A DNA stretch of 64,000 bases from Allacma fusca (lineage: Eukaryota; Arthropoda; Collembola; Symphypleona; Sminthuridae), in NCBI GenBank assembly GCA_947179485.1, contig OX359250.1, positions 19,016,539 to 19,080,538 on the forward strand. Direction: 5' to 3'. The position numbers and the translations under genes were made by a program. This document shows positions 27,831 to 41,200 of the stretch, one piece after another. The notes beneath the pieces were generated by a model. It made no database searches. It was not told the DNA's origin and was given only the letters and a program-made list of their open reading frames with translations. The first letter of the stretch is position 1. Every line of letters starts with the position of its first letter.

Positions 27831-28332
27831 TAGTGGTCGGATCGATTCAATTTGATTCGAATTTTTCAATTTGATTCAATTTGAAGCCTGAATTGAATCG
27901 AAAAACCGATTTTCGATTCAATTTGCCACAAAGCAATTCAATTCGATTCAATTCACTCAGTGAATCGAATTGAATCGTAAATCGAACGATTCAAGTGGGA
28001 AAGTACAAAATTTTCCTTATGTTACTATGGAGTGTCGTATACATATTATAAAGGGTATAGTAAAAGCTATGCTAAAATAGCAAACGTTGTGCTAAACGTA
28101 ATATTTGGACTTTGAATATACGGAAAAAAAGTACCCGTGCGCAGCCGAAGCGGTTTTGCTGAATTGTTTGAATTGCAATTCACAAGATATGATTCGATTC
28201 AGTTCAATACCCAAATCGAATCATTCGATTTGGCTTGGCTGCAAATCGAATCGAAATACTACTGAATCGAATTGAATCGAATCGAATCGAATCGAAAATT
28301 TCCAATTCTGAATTGAATTGGTCCGACCACTA
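27831..28332. mobile_element. hAT-type non-autonomous element (MITE), 502 bp
   Basis: The ends are inverted repeats starting TAGTGGTCGGA; the first 20 bp of the two ends match at 18 positions. The element is flanked by a perfect 8 bp direct duplication CTACATAC (27823-27830 and 28333-28340), the target-site length typical of hAT transposons. The outer ~150 bp on each side consist of near-simple GATTC/AATTC (GAATC/GAATT) runs, while the central ~130 bp are unique. There is no transposase frame, so movement would have needed an enzyme from elsewhere. The intact duplication suggests a fairly recent insertion. Confidence 0.9.
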
Positions 28333-28340
28333 CTACATAC

Positions 28341-31225
28341 TGACTGACTCTGACTGAAGAAATCTACTGGGGATACATTTCTACACATTTTTTTTTGCCC
28401 ACTGAGAGAATTAACTCTGACGATGTATTCAATACGTGGGGAACATCGAAATGTTTTTGTTTCATCGGATTTCCAAGAACCTATCTTCATACATCAAGTT
28501 ATGATGATGAAATTCATACTAAACAATGTGTTTTCCTATACATACACGGACACGCGGAAAGGCCAATGAAGACTGAATAAATTTTATCTAATATGCATAT
28601 CTTTACAGAATACTCTTCACTCTTGAGTCTGAAGCTTCATGTCTGGTAATGCTTCAGTTAACAATCACTCTCTCCAATCCCTTCAAAGCTGGGGGATTGT
28701 TTGAGTACTGACAGCTTTGCTGGAATTACGCTTAATTTCGGATTTGTACATTTAATTGAATCATGGTTCTTTCCAAGGTACTCTCGGATGGCAAGGGCAG
28801 ACTCCAAAAATATAAAAAGCCTCTCAATGCAGACAGAACAAAAGGAAAAACACAACTGATCCTGATTAAAAGAGCCTTTGTAAATTATCGGGGAAATATG
28901 AATTAGTAGATTATGTTTTTGCAACAATAAATAGATATATTTAAAAACATATGGCAAAGTGTAACAGTGGGTCTAGGTGAATCAATGTGACATATCTAAA
29001 AATGAAGCTCTTATCCCTGGAGTATTGGCTGAGAAAAGATGATAGATTGTATGGACACAGGGAAGTGACGGGAGAGGATTTTTTCCTTTATTTTTCAATG
29101 ATGCAGTTCCCGTTGGTTGGGCGAACTTTCTCCGATCAGTTTCCAAGAACTCATGGAAGCATCTGTCAATTGCTTGGATACATTTTGATCGTGTGACAAA
29201 TGAAATCTGTAGAAGTCGTAGTAGCTCATTATGCCCTCATCTCCTTCCTTTCAGTCTTGGTTTCAGGAATGTGATTGTGGTGTGGGATAAATAACTGTAA
29301 ATAAACTGACTGTAAATAAATAACGATATGCACATAAGTTAAGGACTAACTGACACAATTTACCAGCACTGCTCCATGATAACTTATGAAAACAAGCTCT
29401 TTCCATGGAATTTTTATTTACTAAAACTCAAGTCGGAGTAGCCCCATTAGCAAGGACAAGCACAATTCCTACAAATAATTATTACAACTGAAAGTTTCCC
29501 CAAACATTCCTACACAACACAACAACCCTGAGAACTACTACACTACTTGGCCTCTATATGACTGTTTTATGCGTATCATCAAATAAATGAGTAAACGAGA
29601 GCATTATAACCGTATTTGCCCTCCGGCTTAATTGTTACTCAGCTCCCGGTTACATCACAGCCCCTGCCCTTTCCATTCACTCTGGACATATGTATCCCTC
29701 CTGCCATATTCCTCCCAATCCGACCGAATTCCCCCCTGATAAATATCCTGGAAGGAAATGTTAGGAAGGAGGTAGTTTCCTGGGAAGCGGGATCCCTTGG
29801 TGTATTCAGGACAGTGGATCTTTTGTGGGGCAATGTTTGCTCGCGGTTCCCAAGAATAGAGATTAGGTGGGGGTAGAGTATAGTGTGGAAAAAAAAATAT
29901 CGAGTTATTTTTCCCTTCAATACTTCCTCATGCCATACTCCAAACACGTTCGTTACCTAGAGTCATTCTGGTGAAGACGTTTCTGTAGTGAGAATGATTT
30001 CCTTCCAGCTCAGTTGTCTCAAAGTTTACCACTTTTGAGAATTTACTCAAACTGTTTCGAAAAATCCTTGGCTGGAGATTTGAACTGGAGAATTTACGTG
30101 GAAACATCCCATACAGAGCTGTAAGTTCCGTACATAAATGTCATTGCCTCAGTGATTCACATAGGGTTTATGTACTCAGAACCATAAATAAATATGCATG
30201 TGTGTGGTCATCGTGCATACAGATGTACGTCAATGAGCATTACTCGAAAGCATGAATACATTGATACAAATAACACTATAATTTAAGGGAAGATGAGGGC
30301 GGAGCCCGGATACAAAACGAACATTCAGCCTTCCCAATTCTAAAGGAATAACAAAGACGAGAAACAATTTCAGAAAATTTGCAACAACAAAAATAAGGGT
30401 TATACAATCTAACTATTTTCAGTTTGAATCAAATTTATAAGGAAATTTAAAATTGTGCTGTATAGATTAGTAGCAGGCAGTAGGTTAAGTGAATTGTGTA
30501 GGACTGTAAAGCCCGGACAATTGTTATATTTATAGTTTCTTGCCAATTGAGAAGAAATGGACTAACTCTGGTTTGCAGCCAAGCACTTGATATGTATGTA
30601 CGTACATATGTATATGATGATGCATTGGATGTCTGGCGTGGCTCCATAGAACTACAAGAAATCCCATCGTGTTGATTTTTGAGAGCCTACAGCACCAGAA
30701 CATATTGCTCTTAGCATTAAACTTAAGTGTGTGTACGAAGTTGGGAGAAGAGATCCGCTGAGGAAATCGAATCCTTTGTATGCAAGAAAAACGGCTGGGA
30801 GACGATAGACGCACTAAATTGTTTCTTGATTAAAAGTAATAAATAAAATCGCGTTCCTTGCTTGTGCGTCTGGAGGGACGCAAAACGTCACAGACATGGT
30901 TCCCGGCTTTATCAGCATTGTGCAGAGTTCTGGGGGGAAAAATATGCCGGAAGGAAGCATAAGCAGGCAGAAAAATTGTTTTCCTCTTCAAAAAACAAAT
31001 ACGTCCATGGAAATAGCGACTCATTTATTTTTGACTCAATCGGATTATAATAACCTTGAGTTCAAATCCAGAACAAAGGCCCAGCATCTCTGGAACCTTT
31101 TAAATAAAATAATCTACCCAAAGGAAATCCCAGAAAAAAAAACCACTCTGCCAACATTATAAATCAATTTACAAAAAAGGGAAGACTCAACTCGGAAGAG
31201 GACTTGACTTCATAGAAATTCAACT
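28341..31225. other. Intergenic region between the hAT-type element and the EB/LDLa 3' end
   Basis: Nothing recognisable. The overlapping open frames at 29616-29947 on both strands sit in a locally GC-richer stretch and show no domain. Confidence 0.6.
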
Positions 31226-31231
31226 TTTATT
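31226..31231 (-). terminator. Candidate polyadenylation signal of the EB/LDLa gene
   Basis: AATAAA on the minus strand about 720 nt after the stop at 31948. It is a plausible 3' end, with no closer canonical hexamer noticed on that strand. Confidence 0.3.
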
Positions 31232-31947
31232 GTTTACACATTTCAAAAGTATGTATGTATGTATATGAACGTTGGCGCACTATTTTTACAACCGCATTTG
31301 TACATTTGTATAGTAAATTACATAATCCATAGACTTTCCATTTGTCCAACTTCACATCAACACGCACGAGATAAGTATTATCACAATATTGATACTTCTC
31401 AGGAGGTAAAAACAATTGTTTATATAGTACAGTTATGAAATAAACTACATCAGTGTAGATCATTTGAATGGAGAGTACTCATTTGCTATCTTAAAAAAAA
31501 AATTAAAACAATAGTAATAATTACAAAAAATGAACAGTCACACTTTCCAAAGCACAAATTCAAAAACACAAACAAATACTTTTATAATACAAAACAAAAA
31601 TAACAATCATTCAACAACAGAGTAAACATGAGTGACGTATAATTTCAAACCCCACTACAATATTGTATGGCGAGCACATTCACACCAAAAGTCATAATCA
31701 TGTAGAGTCGGAGTAGTAAAGTTGCTAAAAAATTCGGAATTGAATGATGTGCAAGTAAGAAGACGACGATACTGAAATAAACCAGACTTTTCATCCTGTG
31801 GTACAACATAAGTTCCCTTAGGAATTCCTGGAGAACTAAGATAGATTTTTTTTTTCGGGGAAAAGGATCTTCCCAGCTTCATCCCAACTTTTCCCCAGTG
31901 CGTTTGTTTTGATGAAGTTGCACAATTTCACAGTCAAGCATCCCGGT

Positions 31948-32000
31948 CTACAGTACCTTCTTGTGCTTCTTATAAGTCATTGGCACTCCCCTAGGACAGC
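31948..32000 (-). CDS. EB/LDLa gene exon 8 (basic C-terminal tail and stop)
   Basis: The acceptor TTTGTTTTTCAG opens a phase-1 frame encoding [16 protein letters not shown] and TAG at 31950-31948. It is the first good acceptor with matching phase and a short open frame after the exon ending at 36531, across a 4.5 kb intron. Because the coding part is so short, an alternative last exon outside this reading remains possible. Confidence 0.65.
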
Positions 32001-35000
32001 CTGAAAAACAAATTAGAACATTTTCTAAAAAAAAATATCAACTCAACTATTTATATGTACTTTTAGTTCCTCAACAACTTTCCCTGATTCAATAGACTCT
32101 GAAGGGAATATTCCTTTGAAATTCCCCTTTGCATTACACAAACGTCGTTGTTAATACAGTGCCCTCACCTTGTAAGAGCAACCTTAACAGTAACAAAGTT
32201 TGACTCTTACAAAATCCGGCTTTTATACGAAAGACAAATTAACACGGAAGATTAGAACCTGCCCGAAATATTTTGCTCATAGAGAAACTACGCTACAAGG
32301 GAGGCTCTTATAGCAAGAGTACTCGGAAATCCACATTGTAAAAGCTGAGCAGGATTTAATCTGCTAGAAGCTAATCATGTAAATAGCATTTCCATTATTA
32401 TAAATAAGCAAGCACAGCTGTATATATTTTCTTGTGAGAAAACTTGTTAACCAGAGAAAGGAAAAAGGAAAGGATGCAAAGGTCTGATTGAAACGTCAAC
32501 TGAAGTATTTCTGAGCGGTCCTTTCCATTTCAAGAAATCAGAAAATGTTACGGGGTAATACAAACAGATGAAAGGTACGGTGAACGTAGGATTTCACAAT
32601 GTGTTTACGCTGCAGTACTTTTGTAGAGAGGACATTTGCATCAAGTGCTTTTATAATTTGGTAATTCAATTAGTAAACTTTTAACAACTAACGCTCTATG
32701 ATTTCAATATGTTTTGTTGTTTAGAGGACATTCGCCCTTGAAAAATCTATGTTGATGTTTTTTCACGGGGGATTCCAACATGAAAGAATTTAATTTGTAA
32801 GAGTGTTGCTAAATAAGCAACATGTACTTACAGATAGAAGTCAGACTTACTACACACGCACTTTCAAAGCAAGTCCTTGAAGACAGCTGTGTGGACCAAT
32901 AACATTTGTATGTAGATATATAATTACGTTATGTATAGCACGAATAATTCCAGAGTATAAACTTATTTTGTGAAGGTAAAGGGAAAGAAATTATATGAAG
33001 GAGGAGGAAAAGTACAATGCGTTCAGAAAGTAGCAATGAAAAACTTTTCTATTTCATCAACTTGACTTTAACGACATTACAAGACTTCTTCCATACTTGT
33101 TGTAAATGATGATGATGCGGTGATACCCTACGGCTGGAAGTTCTGACGGGGGAAAAAATTCTATCTGCAATGAACTGGAAAAGCTGTAATGGGTCTTGCA
33201 ATCAAGATGGCATTTAGATCTGAAAGAACTAACGCTCTTAAATTTTCACGACAAATTCTCTCTCGCAAAAGTTAGTAGATGGAGGTAATTTAAATTATTA
33301 AGGGTAGGTACATAAAATGACCCACTGTTAAAACCTATAAAATCCTTCATCCGCTCCGCTTATTCCCTCAACATTACTTTCCCTAAAAGTTTCTCTGTCT
33401 CCTTCAATACGGAGAACGAGGATTCAAAATGCTTACTGGGATGAAATTAATTTTCATCTCTTCACACCTCACGTGTACATAGATAGGTACATGGGCGAGA
33501 GAGTTAAAAGGGAGCTCAGCCATGAAAGATTTTCTGCCACAGTCGCAAAAATAAGTCTAAGATATCTAAACTTGCTCAAATTTTTCAAAAGATTTGTCAC
33601 CATTCGATTGCAAGTGTGACAAAAGTTCAGGACCAGTGACAGAACCATGAGAATCTTCTCTGGGAGTTTTTCCCAGCAGGTTACAATTTAGGTTCTTTAC
33701 ATAATAGAGAGCGGAAGGAATTCGATCCCCTGATCTTGTTACGTAAGACTAAATTGAATTTATAATCTACATAAATGAAGACAATCCTAACACCGTTCCC
33801 TTTTTTATCCAGTCCTTCATGAAACTGGCTCCTGTCAGAATGAAACACTTCCATGCAAATCCTCCCCTCCGAGGAATTAAATGAACTGCAATACCTACAA
33901 ATGTTAATTGGGTACGATGCTTCCCATGCAATCATCTTAGGATTGTAGGAACTTCCAGATTCCACGTCTTTTCTGAGAATACAGTCTCCTCAATTTACTC
34001 CACCCTATTCAAATCTAATTTTTCCTGGAACTTTTACTACCTTAACTGTCATTGTATTTGATTGATGAACTCATGTTTTACAATTCTCTAATGAGAAAGT
34101 CTAGGAGGACCTTCCGGAGGTACAAAAATCCAGCGTTTGTACGAATGAAATGATACGAACAATTGAAATTTACAATTCTATGGCACCTGAAATTCTCAAT
34201 TTATAAAGACGCTACAAACTCCAGAGAATTCTTTTGTACGGTTCATTTCCAGTTCAAGCTTTCCCCTATAGGGATTCAACAGAAAAATAAAAACATAATT
34301 TTAAACTTATATGTTAAAATTTCTAATATTACAACAGAATAATAGCTTTACAGTGCTTATTTCTCCGTAGTCTGAAATAAATATTTACAGCAATAATTCC
34401 AGTATTAGATATTAATTATCGTGTAGATACATAAGGATATTTTAACACCTCAGCATTGGTAGAGTGGATACTCGAGGAGCATTACACCTTCCTAGGAAAA
34501 TTAAAAATTTCAGAGAGGTATCGAAACGTAGATTGAAACTACCAAAGAGGCTAAGATTACAACATTGGAAACATGTGAAGGTCATGCAAAATATTTCGTA
34601 ACGTTTTAATTACCATCTTAAATGGGTTCAAATCAAAGCTTTAATGAATTCTTATGTACATACGTCATCACTGTATTGTTTGTTTTAAAATACAATTATA
34701 CAATGTTCTCTCTCTCTGTCTCTCTTACTGGCTAATGGTGTTGCATTACGCAACATGTTTTATAAATCTCCGTTGAGATCTTTCCCCCGTCAACTTGTAA
34801 GTATTAGAATTTAGAAGGAGAACAGCTTCAAAATTAAGTCAAGTAGGTGAACAGAAGATGAAGACCGGGGTTTCAGAATTCGGTTTGAACTCAACGGGAA
34901 AGAAGGGCAACCTTAAGTAGTATGTCTGTGGTGTAGTATTTCATGCAATAAACATTTCCAGTAAGAAATTCAACTCACGACAGGAAAGGATTCATATGTA

Positions 35001-38000
35001 TTTGCAGGAGGCAGTAGTTTTACCCAGCAATATCATTCCGTTGAGTTTGTTTCCCTCATTTTCATTTCCTATTGTACTGCTCTGCTAATTAAATGTATTC
35101 CATCATTACAGTCCATATGTGACTTTGATTAGCATAACCCCAGGAGGAAATCATGTTGTTTGAACACGAGTTATTGGTTGTGTTAATCGAGGTAGTGTGA
35201 GTACTGCTGTGCTTGTAAATAATACAAGACCTGGAAACCTTTTTGACAAATAAAAATACCACAACAGTCTGGAATTAAACTTCCTGGAATGGTGTTTGAA
35301 AAGTGTGGTGAAATCTTTCCAGGGATCGTTCAACTTTTCACCCGTCCGCCCGTGTTAAGAATCATGCCCAAGTACAACTTTGGACATATGCACCTGCTGA
35401 AAATGGTACAACAGGGTTTTTTCAAACCATTCCAATTGAGGTATAAGTACATACATACATAAATACATATATCTACATACAAGTACTATATAGCCAGAGA
35501 TACAGGGAATAGTCTAAAGCTTGAACAAGATTTCCCGAGCTAGAAAAGGTCCGACGGGAAGTCTGAAAGGTTGGAATTCCTCTGCAAATATTGCGTAACT
35601 GAATTTATTATTTTTTTTTGAGAGGACACTATTGTGTGTTAAATTTGTAGTTATAGTTGCTTTAGAAATGAGTCACGCCGAGTTCGTACCTTGATGACTT
35701 TCAGATCCAGCATCTTGAAAAGTTACAGAGAAACTAACGAGAGTGAACTTCAGACTCAATCCATCATGACTCTTATTACTTAGTTACTTTACACAACTTG
35801 TCATCTTTGGGGATTTGCTGAGTACTTTGGGTCTCATAAGGTTTCCACCACGAAGAAAGTTGACACTGTGATTTCAAGGGAAGCTGCTGAGAATAATTTA
35901 CATTCCTAAATCTCTTGACATGGAGAGCAGACAGAAATTCTCAAGTTTAATTCCAACAAGAAAATTGCAGATTCCGAAAGGCTTGAAATAAATCCTGTCT
36001 TCCGCGATCCCTACCGAGCACCCAAGGCAGAGCACACGCGTCCTGCATATCCTCCCCTTGACTTGTAAATGTGACTCTGTTATGTGATTACATTTTGGAC
36101 ATAGGTAACAAAAGCTGACGACCACAAGAGAACCCGCCTGGGAAAGACTTGCAGCCAATTTACATAAAGCCCTGACGAAAAGCCTCAATTGGATTGAGCG
36201 TCAAGTACACAACAAAAGCAATTGGCAAAAAGAAACCCGACGCGTGAAACTCCTTCCCGCCTTCCCCCTCTCCCTCAGTCAAATCCAAGTTAAATTAATA
36301 CTTAGCCGTCCTAGCTATGTATATCTCCAGATTTGATAACGGATATTCAAAATTGATTATGCAATGGAATTTTATGGTCCCAGCCCTGACGAGTGGTAAT
36401 TGACAGAGGGAACAGAGGGAAGCAATGAGACAGTTACAAAAAAGCTAGGGGCTCAATGGCTCTTCCATGAACCAAAAAAATACACTGGGAATTCAATCTT
36501 AAATAACTTTATCCACGACAGACGACTTACGGCAAACTTGGCAATTTTTTTCGTCGGAATTATCCCCACAGCCGTCGACACCCGAGCATACGACAGCGGA
36601 TGAGCGACACAGTCCATTATCACATCGAAATGGACAAAATTCAGAGGGCTGGAATTCGACTCTACATTTTTTCTCCGACTCATCGGACATATCCTTACAG
36701 TCCGCAATGGCGTTACAGAACCGAAATTCAGGTAGGCACTCCTTTGTGGTTGCACATTGGAAGGTTCCTGGAGGGCACGTGTCTCTTCCCGTACAGCCGT
36801 ACTCATCTGATCCTGCAATGATGATAGGAATTAGTTTTTTTTTATAAAGCTCCTTTTTTTTAGCCAACTTCTAATTAGTACAGCTCTCCTTCAATGTCTT
36901 TTCTATTCTTTTGTATGGGAAAAAAAAAGCCATTGTTAATCCTCTACCTCCCGGGCAGTCCTTGTGCCCATCACAGACTCGGGATCTGGAAATGCATTTA
37001 ACTCCCTTCCTCACATCATCTCGGACCTTCCCCGTAGTGTTGGAGTAGAAAGGCTTCAAATCACACTGGAAAGCTTGTGGTGGGCATTCTGAGGACTCAT
37101 AATTGCAAATTTCATCGGATCCATCCGCACAGTCCTTTTTCGAGTCACAGACGAAGAACCAGCTGATGCATTTTCCATCTGACTCGCACTGCGAAATTTC
37201 ATTTCATTTTAATAATTGTTTTTCTGTTCCTAGGCATTTGTAAATGTGATGTAGTCAAGCTTCAATAGGATGTTATGCATGCGGTAGATATAGTAAAGCT
37301 AGGGGAAGGACATAAGGTTTCTGAAACTGAATGTTTTTGGGGGGATATGTGTCTCTAGTCTCGACTACATTCAAGATTAAATTCAACCGTTTCCAGTTAT
37401 GCTTTTAGTTTCTAGCCTTGGATTTTGGAGGACTTCTGGTATTTGGTTATGGAAACAGATGACAATGAATGTCTAGGTGGAAATTGAATAATAAGTGGAA
37501 TTTTGCTTCCAGAATGACATTATTGTATCTTATGTGATTGAAATCTCAAGGGAAATGGGAAACTGTCCCTTTGAAAAAGTTTTGGAATTGGCATCATACT
37601 CACCCCACTCCCAAGAACCCTCGCTGGAATGTTAATATATATTTTTTTAACTTTGAGAATTCTCAATTGGATTACAAACCTGGAATGTATGTTTTGGACA
37701 TCCAGTATTCTTAGCACTGCACATTGAGTTCCGGGAAGTAACACAGTCACAAATCCCGTGACTACAAATCGAATTGGGATCTGCGAGTTGACACTGGAGG
37801 TGAGCATGACAAGGGTAGCCGAGTGACGCGGGTGACAATAAGCCTCTGTATGTGGGTAAGCACCGACTCCGGTCACTTGAAGGTGTGTAGGCAATATCAC
37901 ATGTACATACGGAATTCCCTTCCAATTTACGATGACAGTAAGCATTCGCCATGGAGCAGTCCGCATCCTCGTGACAACTCTCACCGATTCCTAAAAACCA

Positions 38001-38161
38001 TAAATCCATTCCTAAGTCTTAAGAACCTTCATTATCTTATCACACCCTGTGTATACTTGAATTCATCGGGAGGGGAGATCCACTTCCTAATGCATATGTA
38101 TATCACTTGAGCTACGACGACTCCCCCTTCAACTACAGCAATAAACTTCTACAATTTAGAA

Positions 38162-38244
<83 letters not shown>

Positions 38245-41200
38245 CTATTTTCCATGCCACAGTAAATTTCTCCCCCACTACGACCTGCTGCAACTCACAC
38301 GCTCCAGTTCTGATTTATAATATGGCACTCCTGTACAAGCGCATCCTCACATTTGCAAATAACTGACACTTTTCATCTCATTTCTCTGGCTCATTTCCGC
38401 ATCTTACGCGTACCACTATTTGTGACAATAAGTGAGACCTTAGGTTACATCGAGGGACTATCTCAAACCACTGGTATTTCTATTTGTACACATCAAAAGT
38501 AAGGGGCTGGATTTTAAAATTGTGCAAATAAATCCCAAACATAGATTCCACATATGTATAATTACATATAATTACTTACGAGAGATAATACTGTGTAACA
38601 CGTCGTAAAAATGTTTACGCTCTAAGGAGTACAGCCCTGCCTGAGTGCTTTTTAGAGATGTGGGATTTGATTCAACTCTTTAAGAGTTAGGAACCACATC
38701 AGAGCCCGAAAGAATTTCAAGATCAAAGACTACAACACTATACAGGAAATACATGAAACTATTTGGAACATGCCCCGACTAAAAGTAGCGTTCAAACTTA
38801 ACGTTAGTCGGCGATTAATTAAGACTTTCGAATACTCTGCATCCCGTTTAAACTTACAACTGAATCCTGTATAAAACTCGGGTTTAACCAGGAAAAAGTA
38901 AACAAGGCTTCCGTCGGAATGGAGCTTTTAAGCATGTACCCACATCTACATATGCCCCTCACTTATTGAGAAGTCTGGAGGAACCCTCAGGTCACGTAAA
39001 AGCACAAAGCTCCGGAACACATTACTATTCTCACATTACGAAAGTTCAATTTTTTATAAAATTGCTTTTCCTACTATCAAAGGAAACCTAATTCCTAGAT
39101 GCAAGTGTTTTCGGTGAAAACAAGTGAAGGTACGGATGTGCAATGTATACATAGATGTTGATCCCATAGTGTATGGATACTCAATCATTGCTTGGAACAC
39201 TGGGAGAGAGCAAATAAATAAATGAGTTTCTTTCACCCCCCCCCCTCCTCCCCTGCGGAAAAGTATAAACTCTTACTTTGATGTCAGACCAGAGAAATAA
39301 CAACTGAATATTTCTATTGATTATAAAACCATTGATTTTACATATATTTATAGGTTAGTTCAAGGAACTTGCTTTTGTGACTCAATAATGACCTCTGGTT
39401 AGCTCATAAAAGTATGTTGCTGTCAAAAAAATGCAGCATCAGAAATCTTTACTCTCCCAAAAAAAAAACCACTTCTTTCAGTTCTGAGAAAGTGACACAT
39501 GACATGGCGAGTCGACACTACGATCTTGTCAGCATTTTTTCTCCCTCAAATCCCCGTCAAGACAAAGTGCTCCATGTAACTGTCAAATGACAGAATGATC
39601 AGGGAGCCTTCATGTTTGAGTATCATACACGATTCCGATATTGTTACACGGACGTAACAAAAGCCATACCTTGTGGTCAACATTTCCTTAACATTGCAAT
39701 TTTCTTGAAATTTATGCTGAGCTCTGCAACTCCCCTTTCATCTTCACGCTACTGGATACTAAATGCTACAGTACAGAGAGGACTCAAATATACGATTTGC
39801 ATGCGTTACTTCCGCTCTGCATCCATAAAGCCCATTTCCTAAAGTTAACTTCTCAATTTGCCTTGAGGATCTGATATTTGAGCCGAATTCATTCGGGAAT
39901 TATTTTGCTAGGGGTTTAGGCAATCATCAAATCAATAAGGTATCGGGAGTCAATGGCAATGCTGAAATCTGAGCTAGCAATATAGTCATGTTGGAGGAGT
40001 GGATTGGTTTAGGAAGCCCTCCAGAGAGATCCTCAAAGGACAAAGGGAAGGAAATGAATACCACACAATCTTACACAAACAAGGTAAACAAGTCGCTGGG
40101 GCAAGATGATACATATCGTCGCTGAAGAGGCAAAATGGACTAAGTGCAATTTCGAATAGAAGCAAAATGGTCTACATGCCTTTTTCCTTAAAGGCAAAAC
40201 GGAATAGTTGCAAGCTTTCCTGAAAGCAAAATGAACTACATGCAGTTTTCACTAAAAGCAAAATGGTCTACATGCGTGTATACTTTCATAATGTATGTAG
40301 ACCATTTTGCTTTTAGACGAAATTGCACTTATTCCATTTTGCTTTTAAAACTTGATGCATCTATTCCATTTTGCATTTAGTAAAACTGCTTGTAGACCAT
40401 TTTGATTTTAATCCAAAATGCATGTATTCCATTTTGCCTCTTCAGCGACGATATGTTCCTTGCTCGTATTTAATGAGCGAGCAAACAAAAAGCATCTAAA
40501 GACTACACTGTCTGATTGCACCCGGATGAAGTTAGTTACTTACGTACATGAAAATCCAATCCAAACTATATGTACATACATAGGTACTTACATTTATTTT
40601 ATTCAAAAAACAAGGTCATTTCAAAGGAAAATCCCTATTTTAGTGGCATTACTTTGAAATCCATCCGAATTAAATTTTAGAATCCTGCCTCAGAGTCTCT
40701 TTCAGGTAAGAACGTCCTGGGCTGAATGAATTCTATTTTAGCATAGCCTATTGAATATCTAATCGAATTCTGAATGCCACAAATATTTACCGTGGAAATT
40801 CATCCGTGGACGTAAATTCCCAGTAATAAAATGATTCCCTAACCTTATTGTAACTTTGGGCACGACTCCTCATATCTTTTGCATACCAAAGTTAAGCATG
40901 CGAGAATCTGTCATCATCCGAGGTCTGCCTGAGGAAAGGTTCTCGAGAGGCTTTTCGGGGGCTGGAACCATACTGAAGGCGTTGTTTCAGGGAATTAAAG
41001 GAAAATATACGGGGAATTGCAATGACCACATACGCAACCGGTGGAACATAATAAAATGCATCGGGAAATCAATAGCCTAACGAGAGCGTCAGCTTATAAT
41101 GATCTTGCATCTCAATATGATATCTCATCTTGTACATGGACTTAGTAATAGAAACTCGTCGTGCAGTAACTAAAATAATCTCTTTGATATTTTATACGGG

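Noticed and set aside
29616..29947. Overlapping frames on both strands (86 and 102 codons)
   Set aside because: The local GC rise explains the open frames, and no motif was seen.
36400..36821. Plus-strand frames opposite the LDLa exons
   Set aside because: They are shadows; the cysteine pattern and SDE motifs are on the minus strand.
37823..38110. 95-codon plus-strand frame
   Set aside because: It lies antisense to exon 5 of the EB/LDLa gene and continues into its intron.
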